Below are positions 20,025-32,824 of a stretch of 64,000 nt of DNA, piece after piece (position 1 is the first letter of the stretch; every line of letters begins with the position of its first letter). This stretch comes from Ciona savignyi (Eukaryota; Chordata; Ascidiacea; Phlebobranchia; Cionidae), in contig CH003416.1 of NCBI GenBank assembly GCA_000149265.1, positions 402,285 through 466,284 on the forward strand, in the 5' to 3' direction. Made by a program: the position numbers and the translations under genes. Under the pieces are notes generated by a model that worked only from the letters and a program-made list of their open reading frames with translations, searched no databases and was not told the DNA's origin.

Positions 20025-23000
20025 ATGTTTGCACCAAAGTTTCTTCTGGTCTATATTCTGGCTTCAACACTTTGCAGTTTAGCCATTGCATTCTATGTGC
20101 CTGGGGTGGCACCAGTGGAGTTCTCTAAAGATGACATTGTGGAAATTAAGGTTAAACGTGTTTGTTATGATGGGGGTTAGAGGCTCCTGAAGAGTTTTTT
20201 TAAAATTAGACAGTCAACGATTCTTTTCATTGGTCTGTGTCAGTTAACTAGTTATTACTACAAATTATGAAAAATTGCCATAGTTTTTGTTCCAATCATA
20301 GACAAATATTCTAAAATTATGGTATTTATGTATATATTTTTTCCATGATTGAGTTCATTGCACTTGTACCTAAGACACAGATAACGACTTTTCGGATAAA
20401 ATATATATGGACAGCTAAAGAATTACCAGTATTATATAATTTTTTTAAAGTTCTATTGCTCATTGATAAAATAATCCACATTGAACCATGTTTCAATCAT
20501 ATAAGTAATTATATATTTACAATATATATATATTTTATATGTATTCAATACAAGTGTGGTGCATATGTGATTAAAACAAGGTTTTTCGCATTACTTAATA
20601 TTTCGATGTTGATAAACAGGCAGTGAAGATAACAAGCTCAAAGACTCAGCTTCCTTATGAATATTATTCACTTCCTTTTTGCAAGCCTGCTGTTGTGGAA
20701 TATAAAACTGAAAATCTTGGTATGTTTTTTTAAATTTAAATTGAATTTGTTTAATTTATTTATTTCATATGGCACCTACTGTTCATTATTTATAAGTCGG
20801 GATGGTCGTCATTGTATAGTAAAGTACATATTTAGTTTAATTTATTGTTTGAGATACTTACGTTATGTAACAGTAAATAATTATTAAAATATTGTGTGTT
20901 TTAAATATGATAATATTTTACAGATTAGTACCAGTACTGATATTTTTTCTAATAAAAAACTAGTTATTATTCCATTATGTAATAAACACATAACTTTTGG
21001 CTTTTTAATCCAATAAATTATAAATTATTTCATAAACATATACTGAATAATTATGCTATACTTAAATAGAAATATTATTTATTTTACTATTTATTTCAGG
21101 CGAGGTGTTAAGAGGGGATCGGATAGTGAACACTGCATATGATGTCAAGATGGACCAGGATCAGGGTTGCAAAACTATTTGTGAACAGACTATAGATGCA
21201 AAAATGGCCAAAATGCTTATGCAACGAATTAAGGATGACTACTCAGTACATTTGTAAGATCATTAGAACCTAAATTACAGATATATAATACATATATTGA
21301 GTTAAAATTATTTTGCGTTGTATAAAGGTTGACTACTCAGTAGGGATTTCCATACCAAATTGAAATTAAATGCTCATGGTGAAAAAAATAAAATTTTATA
21401 TATTTAATTTTGATCCCAAATTAATAAAAGAGGTAGATTTATTTCTTTTTCTAATACTAATGATTGTGATTACAATCAAGATTTGCAATTATTTTACCAA
21501 ACAGACATGCGATAATACTTTTCTAATATTAATATAAAACAACAATTTTTTTTTGGCTTTTTCTTAAAGCATATTTTAGTGCGGTTTGAAATTCTAGATT
21601 CGAAAAAAAATATTCAAGAATAATTCTAGAACGGATTTAAATATGGCTAAAAAATCCATGCTGCTTTTACATATTTAACCATGCAATAAATGTGCTTAAG
21701 ACGATTAAGATTTTTTGTTTTACTTTTATGTTTAATTAGAATTTAAGCATGTTTAAAAACCCTGTTTATACCATCAGGACGGTATTTGGTTTTAAACCAT
21801 ATTGGTATCACTACATCAAAAATGAAAAATTGAAATAACATTTTTCAGATTGGCTGACAATCTCCCTGCTGCTACCGTGTGGTCAAATGATGGGTCTGAA
21901 ATGCAGTTGGAGCATGGCTTTAAGCTTGGAATCGTGAGAAATGAACAAGAGATGTATATTAATAACCACCTTGCAATCACCCTTCAGTAAGTTAATTGGC
22001 ATTTTGCCCGCTGCCATAAAAGTTATGACAACATGGGATGGAGTATTTTTAAGGCATTACAAGAAAGTTTCATACTTTTTGTAACAAATATTATGTCATA
22101 ATAACCACGTTTATTCCTTCTGTCTTTTGCTTTGCGAGCATATTTTGATTTTCTGCTGAACAAATTTGTTTTTGTGCCATAATTATTGTGTTTGCGTATT
22201 CTGTGCATACTTCTAGTAATATGAAACGGGATACAACAATATAGCATTTTGAACTTCATCAGCTACAACAGCCAACCTGGTGAAGATACATATCGAGTAG
22301 TTGGCTTTGATGTTCAGCCACACAGTCTCGACAGCTCTGTAATGCCAGATGCTGGCAAAACCGGCGATTTCTGCAAAGAACAAGGCCAACAGAAAGTAAC
22401 CGAAGAAACAACCAAAATCAAGTTCTCATACGAAGTGCACTGGAAGGTTGGTACAAGTGATATCTCCATTTAGTTATTTTTTTCTACACATGATATGGGA
22501 AAATATACAGAGGATTTTTACTCGCTCTTTTGCTAGTTGAAAGCACAGATGCGAATCTTTCGACCTTGTATTCAAGCCAGAATCCCATCTCCATAGATGT
22601 GTCTTTAGTGCCTTATTCACTCACTTTGCATTTTTTGCTTGTTAATGTGTATAATATCCACTTACAGCCAAGTGAAATTCGTTGGGCCTCGCGATGGGAC
22701 AGTTACTTAGGAATGGGAGATGTACAAATCCACTGGTTTTCCATAGTCAACTCTATTGTGGTTGTGCTCTTTCTTGCAGGTATATGCTCTCTCTCTGTGA
22801 ATTACTTGATATAAATGTTTCATGTTGTTATTGGTAAGGTTAAGACGTACTTTACGCACAGTTGGTTCATTATATAACTGCCGTATAACACTTAGCAGGC
22901 GATATTGGAAAAAATATGTGTCATTCATACTCGTTCCACATATAATCATCAAATATTCAGTTTTAGTACATGCTGTTAGTCTTTTGAAGCTATTGCAGTA

Positions 23001-26000
23001 TGTGTAGTATGCTTTTTCATATAAAATTTATAAATGAACCATTTAATCCCACAAGATTTTGCCCAATTAATAAACTAAACCATAAACCATTTGTTGTTCT
23101 GATCATGATTGTGAAATTCAACTTTCCTAACAAAACTTGGACCAGACACTACGTGAAGTAGTATTTGTTTTGATGCAAGTGCCCTCTTGTTTACCATAAG
23201 TGGTGGCATAGCACTGCTACCGTTTATTTCCCTCAATGTATATGGCCAAAAGTAGTATGTCAATGTGCCAAAGATGTTAATTGAATTCATGAAGTTTGTC
23301 ATTTCCCACTGTTATCAACCAGGTGTACTAACAATGATCATTGTACGAACATTGAGGCGAGACATTGCACAGTATAACAGGGAAGATGAGGACTTGGAAG
23401 ATGCTCTTGAGGAAACCGGCTGGAAACTGGTTCATGGGGATGTCTTCCGTCCGCCAAAACGAGTAAATAACTTAAGAATCTATTAATTTAAACTACCATA
23501 TATATAGTTTTACACATACATATGCCAACAACAGACTTGTTTAAAAAACTTAAAAATCCCTTTCTGTCATTCCAAATGTTGCGCAATTAAAATCAATCAC
23601 TTGCTAGTTACTTGGTTTCTTGGATACAATATTTAATAGATATTGCCTAAACCCATTGTTTTTAACCGTAGTATCATCGAATAACTAGAGAATTTCACTG
23701 GTTTCTGCCTCCGAAATATACTTATTTTGGCGAATTTATTTTCTTTAGATCATGCTTCTTGTGTCATTCGTTGGTGCTGGAGTGCAGTTATTTGGCATGT
23801 CTATCATTACTATTGGAGTGGCCATGCTCGGTATGCTGTCTCCATCCAGCCGTGGATCTCTGCTCACTGCTTCCTTTGTTCTCTTCATTCTGATGGGGTA
23901 ACAATGTGTATTGTTTTGTCATATAACATTGTGGTAATGAATGATTGCAATTCAATATCCTTAATAAGCTGAGGTCTGCCATGTGGTTTGCTGGATAATT
24001 CTGGTATATTGGATTGGATACAAGTATTTCTATCTTTTTGCCATTTTTAGGAAATATAACATCTAATATGGGCTAGTCTTACGACTCTTACCATTACCTT
24101 TTGCCCCATTGGCTGTTACTTTTAATGAGTAATGTAAACAGTTCTGATACTGAACCAAAGCACTTTAGTGTGATAAGTTTTTTCAAATCTTTTGTGGGTA
24201 CATGTCATACTGTCGGGCCGCAGATGGTATGATCGGAACTCAGAACCACCTTCTGGTGTGTGTTTGAGAAACTACACAAACATTGTCTAAACCTACATTA
24301 TGATATTGATAACCATGATTTTCCCATATATTCAACTCTACTTAACTGGCAGGGTGTTTGGAGGATACTTCTCTGGTCGGTTGTACAAAAGCCTGAAAGG
24401 ACAACTGTGGAAACGGGCTGCTGCCCAAACAGCGTTGCTGTATCCTGGTATTTGTGCCGCAATTGCATTTCTTCTCAATTTCTTTATATGGGGAAAGCAT
24501 TCTTCCGGAGCGGTTAGTCTTGATTTAGAGTTTTAAATTGGTATTTTTTAGTTCTTGGTATTTATTTATATTTTTGTGATTTATATTAATGTAAAATTGC
24601 AAAACTTTGATTACACTCCATTTTGTTTAGTTATCCTATTGTATTTTAAACATTTTTGAAAATTGTAGGTCCCATTTACGACGATGCTCGCAATATTAGC
24701 AATGTGGGTCGGTATCTCACTCCCACTAGTGGTGATCGGGTTTTATTTCGGCTACCGAAAGCAACCGTACGAAAACCCTGTACGTACCAACCAGATTCCA
24801 AGACAAGTCCCTGAACAGCAGTGGTACATGAATCCATTTATCAGGTGTGTTTTGATATGTGTTTTGACGTCTTCTCAGTGATATTATATTCTTGGTTAAT
24901 GCTGCAGACCGTCATCTGTTAAGACTGTAAGGTTGCAAAAGTTTAAAACCAATCATTTGTAAGTTGTTCGTCTATTGGAGCAATGTATTTTACAAACATT
25001 GTTTCAACCCAAGGGCTCTTTTGTGTTGTGTACAAATAAAAAATTCACCTTTACACATACAATTTGCTGTATCAGCCTAAAAAATGAACAGTGGGCAAGA
25101 ATAAATCTCTTACATTCGAAAAAATTCCATTTCGGTAATTTGAACTTTTACATCATCCTCATGTAGGATGCAAAATAACGAATCTACAAACACAATTTAC
25201 TCAACAGTTATAAAATTACATATGGGGCGTTTTGCTTGGAATTGCATAGTCTTATAATGAAAAAGGTCAAAGGGGTAATTTCGTATTTTAGATGTGTCCA
25301 ACAATGAATCTTACCAGCCGTTATCTTAAAGCTGTTGCCTTATTACTAGATATCATCCAGTATTATACAATCAGTTAAAATACTATTCCAGCTGTGTTAG
25401 ACTTGGTAAGTCACTGGCTCTGGAAAAGTAATTGTATATATTATACACACTTAATTTAGGAAACAAATTATCGTGGAACTAAAGACAAGTTTTTTTCGTG
25501 TGAACCACACAGTTGGTAAATATATTAAAAAGTTAACTTTTAAATCAACCCCATTAAGTTTTATCAGTTTGTTAGCTACTTCGTCAGACAAAAATATTTA
25601 AGTAAATCAACAATGTACTTTTTAGCATTGTAGCAGAAAGTAAACAGCTAATAAAATAAATTTATAATTTGTTTTCAGTGTCCTTATGGCTGGAATCCTT
25701 CCCTTTGGAGCTGTGTTTATTGAGCTGTTCTTCATTTTCACTGTAAGTGATTTTTGATTGTTTTAAATTTAAAATGTTCAAAATTTCTACCCATAATATT
25801 TAGATCCGACCTGTAGATCTTTTTAATGCGACTGTCTGCAATATGCAGATCCAAACTTGGCTGTCATGATTTAAATTCTAGGTTTAGTCCATGACCACCC
25901 TTCTTTGTTCCTCGAGGACATGATTTAATGAATGTGGCCTAAATCCAATGGTATCAAATGGGACATTCAAGATTGTAATAATATCAAATATTAAGCACAC

Positions 26001-27317
26001 TGCACCAGATTCATTAAACTATGTTCAAAAATGCCCAAGTTAACACCCTTTTCTAAGATAATCGTGTAAACCTATTCGAATTCTTCAATTCATAGAATCT
26101 AACATTAACCTTTCTCACTCATCCACCAGGCGATATGGGAGAACCAGTTCTACTATCTATTTGGGTTCTTATTCTTGGTCTTTGTGATTTTGGTGATTGC
26201 ATGCAGCCAGATTGCCATCGTGATGGTTTACTTCCAGCTATGTGCCGAGGTTATTTTCAAATATTTTTGTCCAAACAATATAATACTCCTTGATTTATTT
26301 AAAAAAATTAATAAATCCCCGTATTTTCTTTAAATTATAATCTTAAATAGTTTTACATAAATATGCTAATTGTAAGATGTGAATTTAATAACATCACCAT
26401 TAATTGATATATTACCAATAAGATAGGTCCAGGTAGTAACATGAGTAAACCATCAAAATATTTCTGATTTTTTTGTATTTGCATTTCTTGTCCATTAAAC
26501 CACTGAGGTAAAATGAAACAACACATTTAGCATTGCCACTATTCCTGAATGATCATTTTAGAATTGCTTCTGTACATATTTTATTCCAATAATTTTAACA
26601 ATAATTATCAATTGAATGAAACCCCCAGGATTATCACTGGTGGTGGAAATCATTCATTGTGTCCGGAGGTGCTGCGGTATACGTCTTCTTTTATGCAGTC
26701 TTTTATTTTCATACTCAGGTGAGATAAATCTACATTTGGTCTGAGAAATATAAATTGTGTTCTTATAAAGAGCTCCTTACGTAAAATTAGTTGATAGCTG
26801 AAGGATTTTCAAGTTAAATTCCCGTCTACATTTTTCCACTCTGAATAAACATGGAGTAGCTTTGCCTTCCCTGTTGTTCCCTTAAATTTTTCCACAAACT
26901 ATAAACAAACCATTTAAATACATATCCATTTTAAAGTACTGGTTTTAATTCAGCTGTTATGTATATTTATACTTTTTCCACCTCCATTGGCATGATTGAA
27001 TGGACTAATTGATTGTTTTTTAAAATCTACCTTTGCCGTAATAGCTCATTGTGTAGAAGCAAAAACATTGTGGCAACTGCAATAAAATTTCTCACTAAAT
27101 CAATCTAAGTAGCACAAAAATGCATTTAAATAAAATATTCACCCTCGAGTAAAAACCTTCTGTCCAGCTGAGTATCTCTGCGTTTGTCCCAACGATCCTC
27201 TACTTCGGATACACATTCATCATCGTCTTCACCTTCTGGATTCTCACTGGGAGCATCGGTTTCTTCGCTTCCTTCACTTTTATCCGGAAGATTTACGCTC
27301 AAGTGAAGATCGACTGA
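20025..27317 (+). CDS. TM9SF4: TM9SF4, nonaspanin family (14 exons)
   Basis: Exons: 20025-20150, 20620-20719, 21100-21253, 21849-21986, 22245-22446, 22668-22779, 23323-23462, 23749-23897, 24353-24512, 24669-24844, 25679-25742, 26130-26249, 26629-26718, 27168-27317. Every junction is GT-AG and in phase, giving 626 residues (human 642). A signal peptide (residues 1-22) precedes FYVPGVAP; the luminal domain has [11 protein letters not shown] and [11 protein letters not shown]; then come nine membrane helices with [33 protein letters not shown] and [12 protein letters not shown]. The C-terminus is KIYAQVKID, the family's COPI-binding Golgi retention tail. TM9SF4 acts in Golgi/endosome trafficking, cell adhesion and phagocytosis. 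AATAAA near 27562 is a likely poly(A) signal. The closest paralogue, TM9SF2, fits less well. Confidence 0.96.
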
Positions 27318-27944
27318 TCCAGTCACAACAGACAATACTCCCAGAGTATCGGCACGGACCAACTCTCAAAACTACTCTGCAAAAATATTTTACTAGAACC
27401 CCCAAAACCGGGTTCATTTTTTTAACGTTTGTGTTATATTAAATTCCACTGGTAATAATTATGGTACTACCATTTATCCAGAGTTAAATGTTGACTGGAA
27501 AATTTGAGGAAGAGTATTGCAAATCACAAACAAATGCACTTGCCATGCCTGAAAAAGTAATAATAAACAAATATTATAATATATATTTATAGACTGATAG
27601 CCACGTTTTACTTAAAACATGAAGCACACTAAACATATTTATTACAAGCTATTATAGGTCATGCTTTTTATTTTACGTGTATTTAGATTTGTAGTTCTAT
27701 AGAGTTTTTTGATTTCGCACAAATTTTGGTTACTTAAAAAGCAATTTTTCGCCGATTTGGATATAAATATCGTCAGATTTTCGTATGTATTGTAAACTTT
27801 ATTCGGTTCTGAATATTAGTGTGGTTAGAACTAAGTTGACGTGATCTAGATCATATTTTTAAGTTCTACGCACCTATTTACAACAATTTTAAATAAAAAC
27901 GTCCTTCGTTAAATACAAACTACAATCTCGAATGTACAAATCGT

Positions 27945-27965
27945 TTATATATATATATATATATG
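27945..27965. repeat. TA microsatellite
   Basis: About ten uninterrupted TA units between the TM9SF4 3' UTR and the following intergenic DNA. Confidence 0.9.
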
Positions 27966-29023
27966 TATAAAAGAATGAAACTTTGTTCATTTTGCTTCTA
28001 GGTGATGTGAAATATACTGAATAACATCCATAGTAGATTTTTATCATTGCTTTCGCGTGTTTTTGCTTACCTTATTGAATAATAATTAAAATGTTTAGAA
28101 AAAAAAACGTCACGATATTTTAAATTTTGTGTTTAACACTATATAGCGTAGCATTCTTGGTATATAACGTAGCATTCAAAAAAACTATCTGCGGATATGG
28201 GCTTCGTGGTAGTACGTCAAATGGCTAAACGAAAAATTGCGACATACACAGCTTGCTCGTCGCTGTGTCTTAAGAAAAGCTGTTTGTGGATAACAAAAAC
28301 TGAATCAATGACGTTTAGCTGGGATCCACCACTGCAAATTGTTTACACGTCACGACCACAAAACAAAATGTGTATTACTTTATGCAGCGTTGGTAAGCCT
28401 GAAATAACACCGAAATGCGAGCTTCAGTGGTTTGGTAACATCAATATGAAAAAAATGAGCCGATAAACTTAGTACTAGTTGCACTTTAAATCGTTAATAT
28501 CTTAACGACAGAGATTTCATATAAACTCTCCGCAAAGGTTTTATGGAATGTATTTTAATGCTGGCCCTGGCTCCATACTCGTGACACGGGTTTAGAAAGA
28601 TAAAGCATAAATAATTCTGTTTAAATGCATAAAGTGTTGCAAGAAACGACAGTTAACATAAACTTGCTCATGATAGTTCTAGAAATGTGTCCAATACTTG
28701 AGCGATTTTTCGCTTGCTCTGCTTTAATGGTGTAGATATCACCGATTTTTACCTTAATGTCATTTATTAAATTACTCAATTTATAATCCTTTATTTGCAA
28801 ATGTAGTTTTGCAGTTGACCTTACACTTTAAACGTTTTAATTTTATTTTTTATGACGTGTATAACGACAGACGTTTGCCTTTTCCCGTTCTTCTCTTGCT
28901 ATATTTTTAAGTGTGTGTTCCTTTAATTATTTGTTTAAAGGAGCAAAAACAAATAAACGTCACGTTCACGCATAAACTTGAAAGTATAAGTTATAGATTG
29001 TGTCAAAACATCACAACATACTT

Positions 29024-29316
29024 AGGATAGGATATTCATCTTTATCCCCGTGAATGGGAAAACCAAGGGGGTTATCACACGGGCAATCGTCAGATCACCT
29101 CGCGCCCATCGTCGGGTTACCGGCGCTATTGCAGTGTGTTGTATATGATAGACACGTTCCTTCAATTTGGTAGAACCCATTAATCCGCTGGGTTCAGGCA
29201 ATGTCCGTAAAGTGCCTTGCCCAAGGACACAACCGACAAGCTAGCGGCCAGTTTCGCACCTCCAACCTTTCGATTGAAAGGCGACGCACTTAACCGTTAG
29301 ACCAACGGGCCGGACA
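29024..29316 (-). repeat. SINE, near full length
   Basis: Minus-strand copy, close in sequence to the 58465 copy: tRNA-like head at the right end, GTGTCCTTGGGCAAGGCACT in the middle and AATATCCTATCCT tail at the left. Few differences from the other full copies suggest it is fairly young. Confidence 0.92.
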
Positions 29317-30360
29317 TACTTAAAATTTAAAAAAAAATATTTGTGCCAGCAATTTAACCTTGGTAAAAATACCCGAATCTGGGAAATCTTGGTATCTGGT
29401 CAATTTCTGTAAAGTGCAGCCGCCGTTAAAAATGACCCCAAAATAGGAAATCCATTCAAGTTTTCTAAATGGACATTTCTGCGTGAAAAATTCGCTAAAA
29501 AAATAAATTGATTCCTTTTTGTTAATAAGGGAATTTTTTCTTTAACAGTAAACGAAAAACTTGTGTAGGGCTATAACCGTGTTTTGTTTCATACTGTAAA
29601 TTAGTCATGTCCCTATATTCCTTGGTTACAATCTGTAAATTAACATTCTAAATTTTTTGTCATCTAGGATCCAATCTTCGCTTTTAAAAAGATAACATTG
29701 TGACGTCACAAACATTTGTTTCAGCAATGTTTACAACAGGGCCAGCTGCATAGCTTGTGTACATACTCAAGATCTACTGTAGGATGTATAACAGTTGTTT
29801 AGTATTTTCACCAAGTAAATCATCGCTCCAACTACTATAGCTTGTGCTGCATAACGGGATTAAACGCTAATGAGTAAAGCCTTTAGACTTTTAATATGAC
29901 TTACTTATTATAAATAATAATCTAAACTCTTTGCTAGGATTGTTATTTGCGATCTTATTAGTGTTATCACAGTAATATATTATTTTCATTTAACTGTCAC
30001 TAGTATTTTTATAATTTATTTATAAATCAATGTTCATTGCATAACATAAGGGCTTTACTGATCTGCCACTCTTCTCCCCCGCTTATTCCGTTTCCGTTGT
30101 CATGCAGATTGGTGAAGCTGTAACACAAGGCCAGTTTTTATGTATTAGCTAATTAGATTATTCATTTTTAATATTTGAACCCAATAAAACTCAACAATAT
30201 GTTACCACAATTGGATTCAGTTTGTGTATTCATAATGATATTTATTGTTTATGCTGTATCTGCATGTATAATATTTTATTACAAATATCAAATATATATA
30301 TTTATATAAATATTATATACTGTATATCATATATACATATCATTCATATACACAAACTAA

Positions 30361-30901
30361 ACCCAGCGGATTAATGGGTTCTACCAAATTGAAGGAACGT
30401 GTCTATCATATACAACAGCGGTTCCCAAACTGGGTTTGCCAGGGGCGCCGCGAAAGCATGCGGAAGTTGCTACATTTAGTAATTACAGTACATGTGTTAG
30501 TTGAAGAAAAAATTCATTGTTCGGTGTTAACTGTCACTATTTGCTGACTAACGTTGCATTGTTTTATTGAATAATGGTTTGTCAAATAACTGCTTTCCAT
30601 TAATTGACTGTTCGTCACTTCAGTGAATAGTTTTAAAGACTTTAAAATAGTTATCAAAGAGTGTACTAGTCTGGATATACAATAATTGCAGTTTGAAAAT
30701 TTCGGCTTTATGAGGGAGCCGCAAGGATTAATAAGTATACAAAAGGCGCCGCCAACAAAAACAGTTTGGGAACCGCTTGATATGCAACACACTGCAATAG
30801 CTCCGGTAACCCGACGGTGGGCGCGAGGTGATCTGAAGATTGCCCTGAAGAACCCCCTTGGTTTTCCCATCTAAGGGGATAAACATGAATATCCTATCCT
30901 A
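30361..30901 (+). repeat. SINE, 5' truncated and split by a hAT-type MITE
   Basis: The SINE begins at ACCCAGCGGATTAATGGGTT (no tRNA head), runs to 30415, is interrupted by the element at 30416-30779, and resumes at 30788 through CACTGCAATAGCTCCGGTAA to the ATATCCTATCCT tail. Removing the insert and one target copy restores the normal SINE sequence. Confidence 0.9.
30416..30779. mobile_element. hAT-type MITE (364 bp) nested in a SINE
   Basis: Left end CAGCGGTTCCCAAACTG and right end CAGTTTGGGAACCGCTTG are inverted repeats with a one-base difference. The flanks are an 8-bp duplication: ATATACAA (30408-30415) and ATATGCAA (30780-30787), which is a single stretch in other SINE copies. CAG-starting termini and an 8-bp duplication are typical of the hAT superfamily. 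There is no transposase; the open frame across it is incidental. Confidence 0.88.
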
Positions 30902-31068
30902 GTATAGTATGTAGAATATACTTTCTGAGTGGAGCCCTGTTTTCCCACCAGAAGTAGGTGCACTGGGGAAGTGTACTTCACCTGTGTATTCTTTGAATAT
31001 CTAGGTTTGGTATAAGCATAACGGTAGTAGGTGGACTAACTATTTAAACAAAAATTCTGAATCTAAAT

Positions 31069-32625
31069 ATGTTTGCTACAAGTAACGTGACACTTTGTGA
31101 AGTTAATGGAGAATTAGTTATTCCAAATGAAAGCAATGTATCCTTGCAAAACTTGGATAGAAGTGGATATTCCGACTATCCTAATGTTCACATTGCCTTA
31201 GAAAACTTTAGAAAATCTACAGGAAGTAGTGAAACTGCTCAATCTGCATTTTTAGATCAGCCACAGTCATTGTGGTGCAGAGTCCAAGCTACTTATAAGG
31301 GACATGGTGTCTCTGGGGTGTTAAATGAAATATGCAATTCAACACATGAAGATGAAGTGCCGTCGTTTGTCATATCACTAAGCAAGTATATTCTTTCCTC
31401 TCTGCGCTGGTTTAGTGGAATGCAATGGTTGTCTATTTTTCCACACATAAATTTATCAAATGAGGATTTAATCGCATCTTTTTCACAGAACAGCAATTGG
31501 ATTAATAGCCCAATCCGGTTGTTATCTTGGCACTCAAAGGCTAATAAATTTGCTCTTGCTTTAAAAGATGACACTGTGCGAATTTATTACAGCGACAATG
31601 ATTTAATCCCAACCTTGAAGCATAAACTGCAGCGTAATGTTTGCGACCTGCAGTGGAAACCATTTTGCTCCTCCATTTTAGCAGTGGCAGCACAGACAGC
31701 CATCTTAATATGGAGCATTGATCCTTGTTCATTATCATCTCGACCTTATTCAGGTGCAGTTCAAGTTCTCTCATATGCTGGGCATTCACCTGTGTCATCT
31801 GTGGCGTGGAGCCCTTATGGCTATGATCAGTTATTCTCTGCTTCAGCACTTAATTCAGCATTACTAGTTTGGGATGTGAGTTTAAAGGAGCCACAAGTTA
31901 TCCAGCACATTAGCAGGTGTGGAGGAATCACAAGATTGCAGTTTTCGTCAGATGGAGGAAAAGTCCTCGCATCCACACCGTCCTCATCATTCCGTGTTTT
32001 TGAAACTTCGACATGGAAAAATGAGCGATGGTCTAAACTTTCTGGAAGGGTTCAAAGTGCCTGCTGGAGTTCAGATGGCACAATTCTGTTGTTTGCTTTA
32101 ATATCGGATCCCAGAATCTACTCGTTGACATTTGGAAATTCCAAGTTTACAGAGAAGCCTGTAGTAGATGGTTCAAAGCATGCAACAGTTGTGCTTGATT
32201 TAATGTCAGAAGAAGCACCACATGCTGAAAATGTCATTCACTCAATGGTTTGGGACGAGACTGGATTCAGATTAGCTGTCATGTTTGACAAATCAGACCC
32301 GAGACATAGTAAAGTTGCTCTATTTGCCATTTCATCCAATCCGGTGTTTTCTATCACCATGAAAGGATTCATAGATGGAAAGGCGGATTCTATTCCGTGT
32401 TTTATAGCCTTCAAGCCAAACTGCCTTATTGGTGCTTGTCTAACTATTTGTTACTCTGATGGTGATGTTACGTATGTGCCTTTGCATTTTAAACAATCCC
32501 ATAAAGCCATCAATTTAGATCAAACTTCTCTTAATTATTCTGCAGCTCCCAACCAATCTTGCTTAGATTCAAGCCAGTTAATTTGGAGCACAAATCGAAA
32601 TAATATTATTTCACCTGCTCGATGA
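31069..32625 (+). CDS. AAAS: AAAS (ALADIN), WD-repeat nucleoporin, single exon
   Basis: An uninterrupted frame of 518 residues (human ALADIN 546). Matches include TLCEVNGELV near the start, GVLNEI, SIFPHINLSNEDLIASF, RLLSWHSKANKFALAL, LKHKLQRNVCDLQWKP and CILIW-like AILIWSIDPCSLSSRP, followed by WD blades GHSPVSSVAWSPYG and LLVWDVS, and RVQSACWSSDGT later. The family folds as a WD beta-propeller in the cytoplasmic face of the nuclear pore, anchored by NDC1; loss in humans causes triple-A syndrome. The human gene has 16 exons; this has none interrupted. MFSD1 starts 199 bp downstream on the same strand with no AATAAA between, so the pair may be an operon. Confidence 0.96.
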   Translation: MFATSNVTLCEVNGELVIPNESNVSLQNLDRSGYSDYPNVHIALENFRKSTGSSETAQSAFLDQPQSLWCRVQATYKGHGVSGVLNEICNSTHEDEVPSFVISLSKYILSSLRWFSGMQWLSIFPHINLSNEDLIASFSQNSNWINSPIRLLSWHSKANKFALALKDDTVRIYYSDNDLIPTLKHKLQRNVCDLQWKPFCSSILAVAAQTAILIWSIDPCSLSSRPYSGAVQVLSYAGHSPVSSVAWSPYGYDQLFSASALNSALLVWDVSLKEPQVIQHISRCGGITRLQFSSDGGKVLASTPSSSFRVFETSTWKNERWSKLSGRVQSACWSSDGTILLFALISDPRIYSLTFGNSKFTEKPVVDGSKHATVVLDLMSEEAPHAENVIHSMVWDETGFRLAVMFDKSDPRHSKVALFAISSNPVFSITMKGFIDGKADSIPCFIAFKPNCLIGACLTICYSDGDVTYVPLHFKQSHKAINLDQTSLNYSAAPNQSCLDSSQLIWSTNRNNIISPAR

Positions 32626-32824
32626 AGAAAAAGAAAATTTTCGATGATTGAAAACAGTAAATGATAATTTTAGAAGGGTTATTTTGTGTTGGTTTCAACG
32701 TTCACATACAAATTAATTAGCCTATCTCTGTAGTTTTTTTGTTTGACAACTGCCAATTTGTTTGTATTTTCCTAACATTGCTGTTTGTACATCTCTCTCT
32801 CAAGGCAGTAGAAATTAAACTGAA
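32626..32824 (+). promoter_or_regulatory. Possible intercistronic region with trans-splice acceptor
   Basis: Between the AAAS stop and MFSD1 ATG there is no AATAAA. Just before the MFSD1 start lies a pyrimidine tract, ATCTCTCTCTCAAG, with candidate AG acceptors at 32804, 32808 and 32811, 14-21 bases from the ATG. This is what a spliced-leader acceptor for a downstream operon gene looks like in ascidians. It could also be a short promoter or a cis-spliced 5' UTR. Confidence 0.5.

Larger units (their letters stand above)
27318..30360. other. Intergenic region downstream of TM9SF4
   Basis: It contains the TM9SF4 3' UTR (AATAAA at 27562-27567), a TA microsatellite (27945-27965), a full SINE (29024-29316) and very AT-rich DNA at 30285-30350. 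A 89-codon ATG frame at 28197-28466 has a less AT-rich composition than its surroundings but no family features, so I do not call it a gene. Confidence 0.5.

Noticed and set aside
30514..30870. 118-codon minus-strand frame
   Set aside because: It runs from the hAT-type MITE into the SINE, so it is chance translation of repeat DNA.
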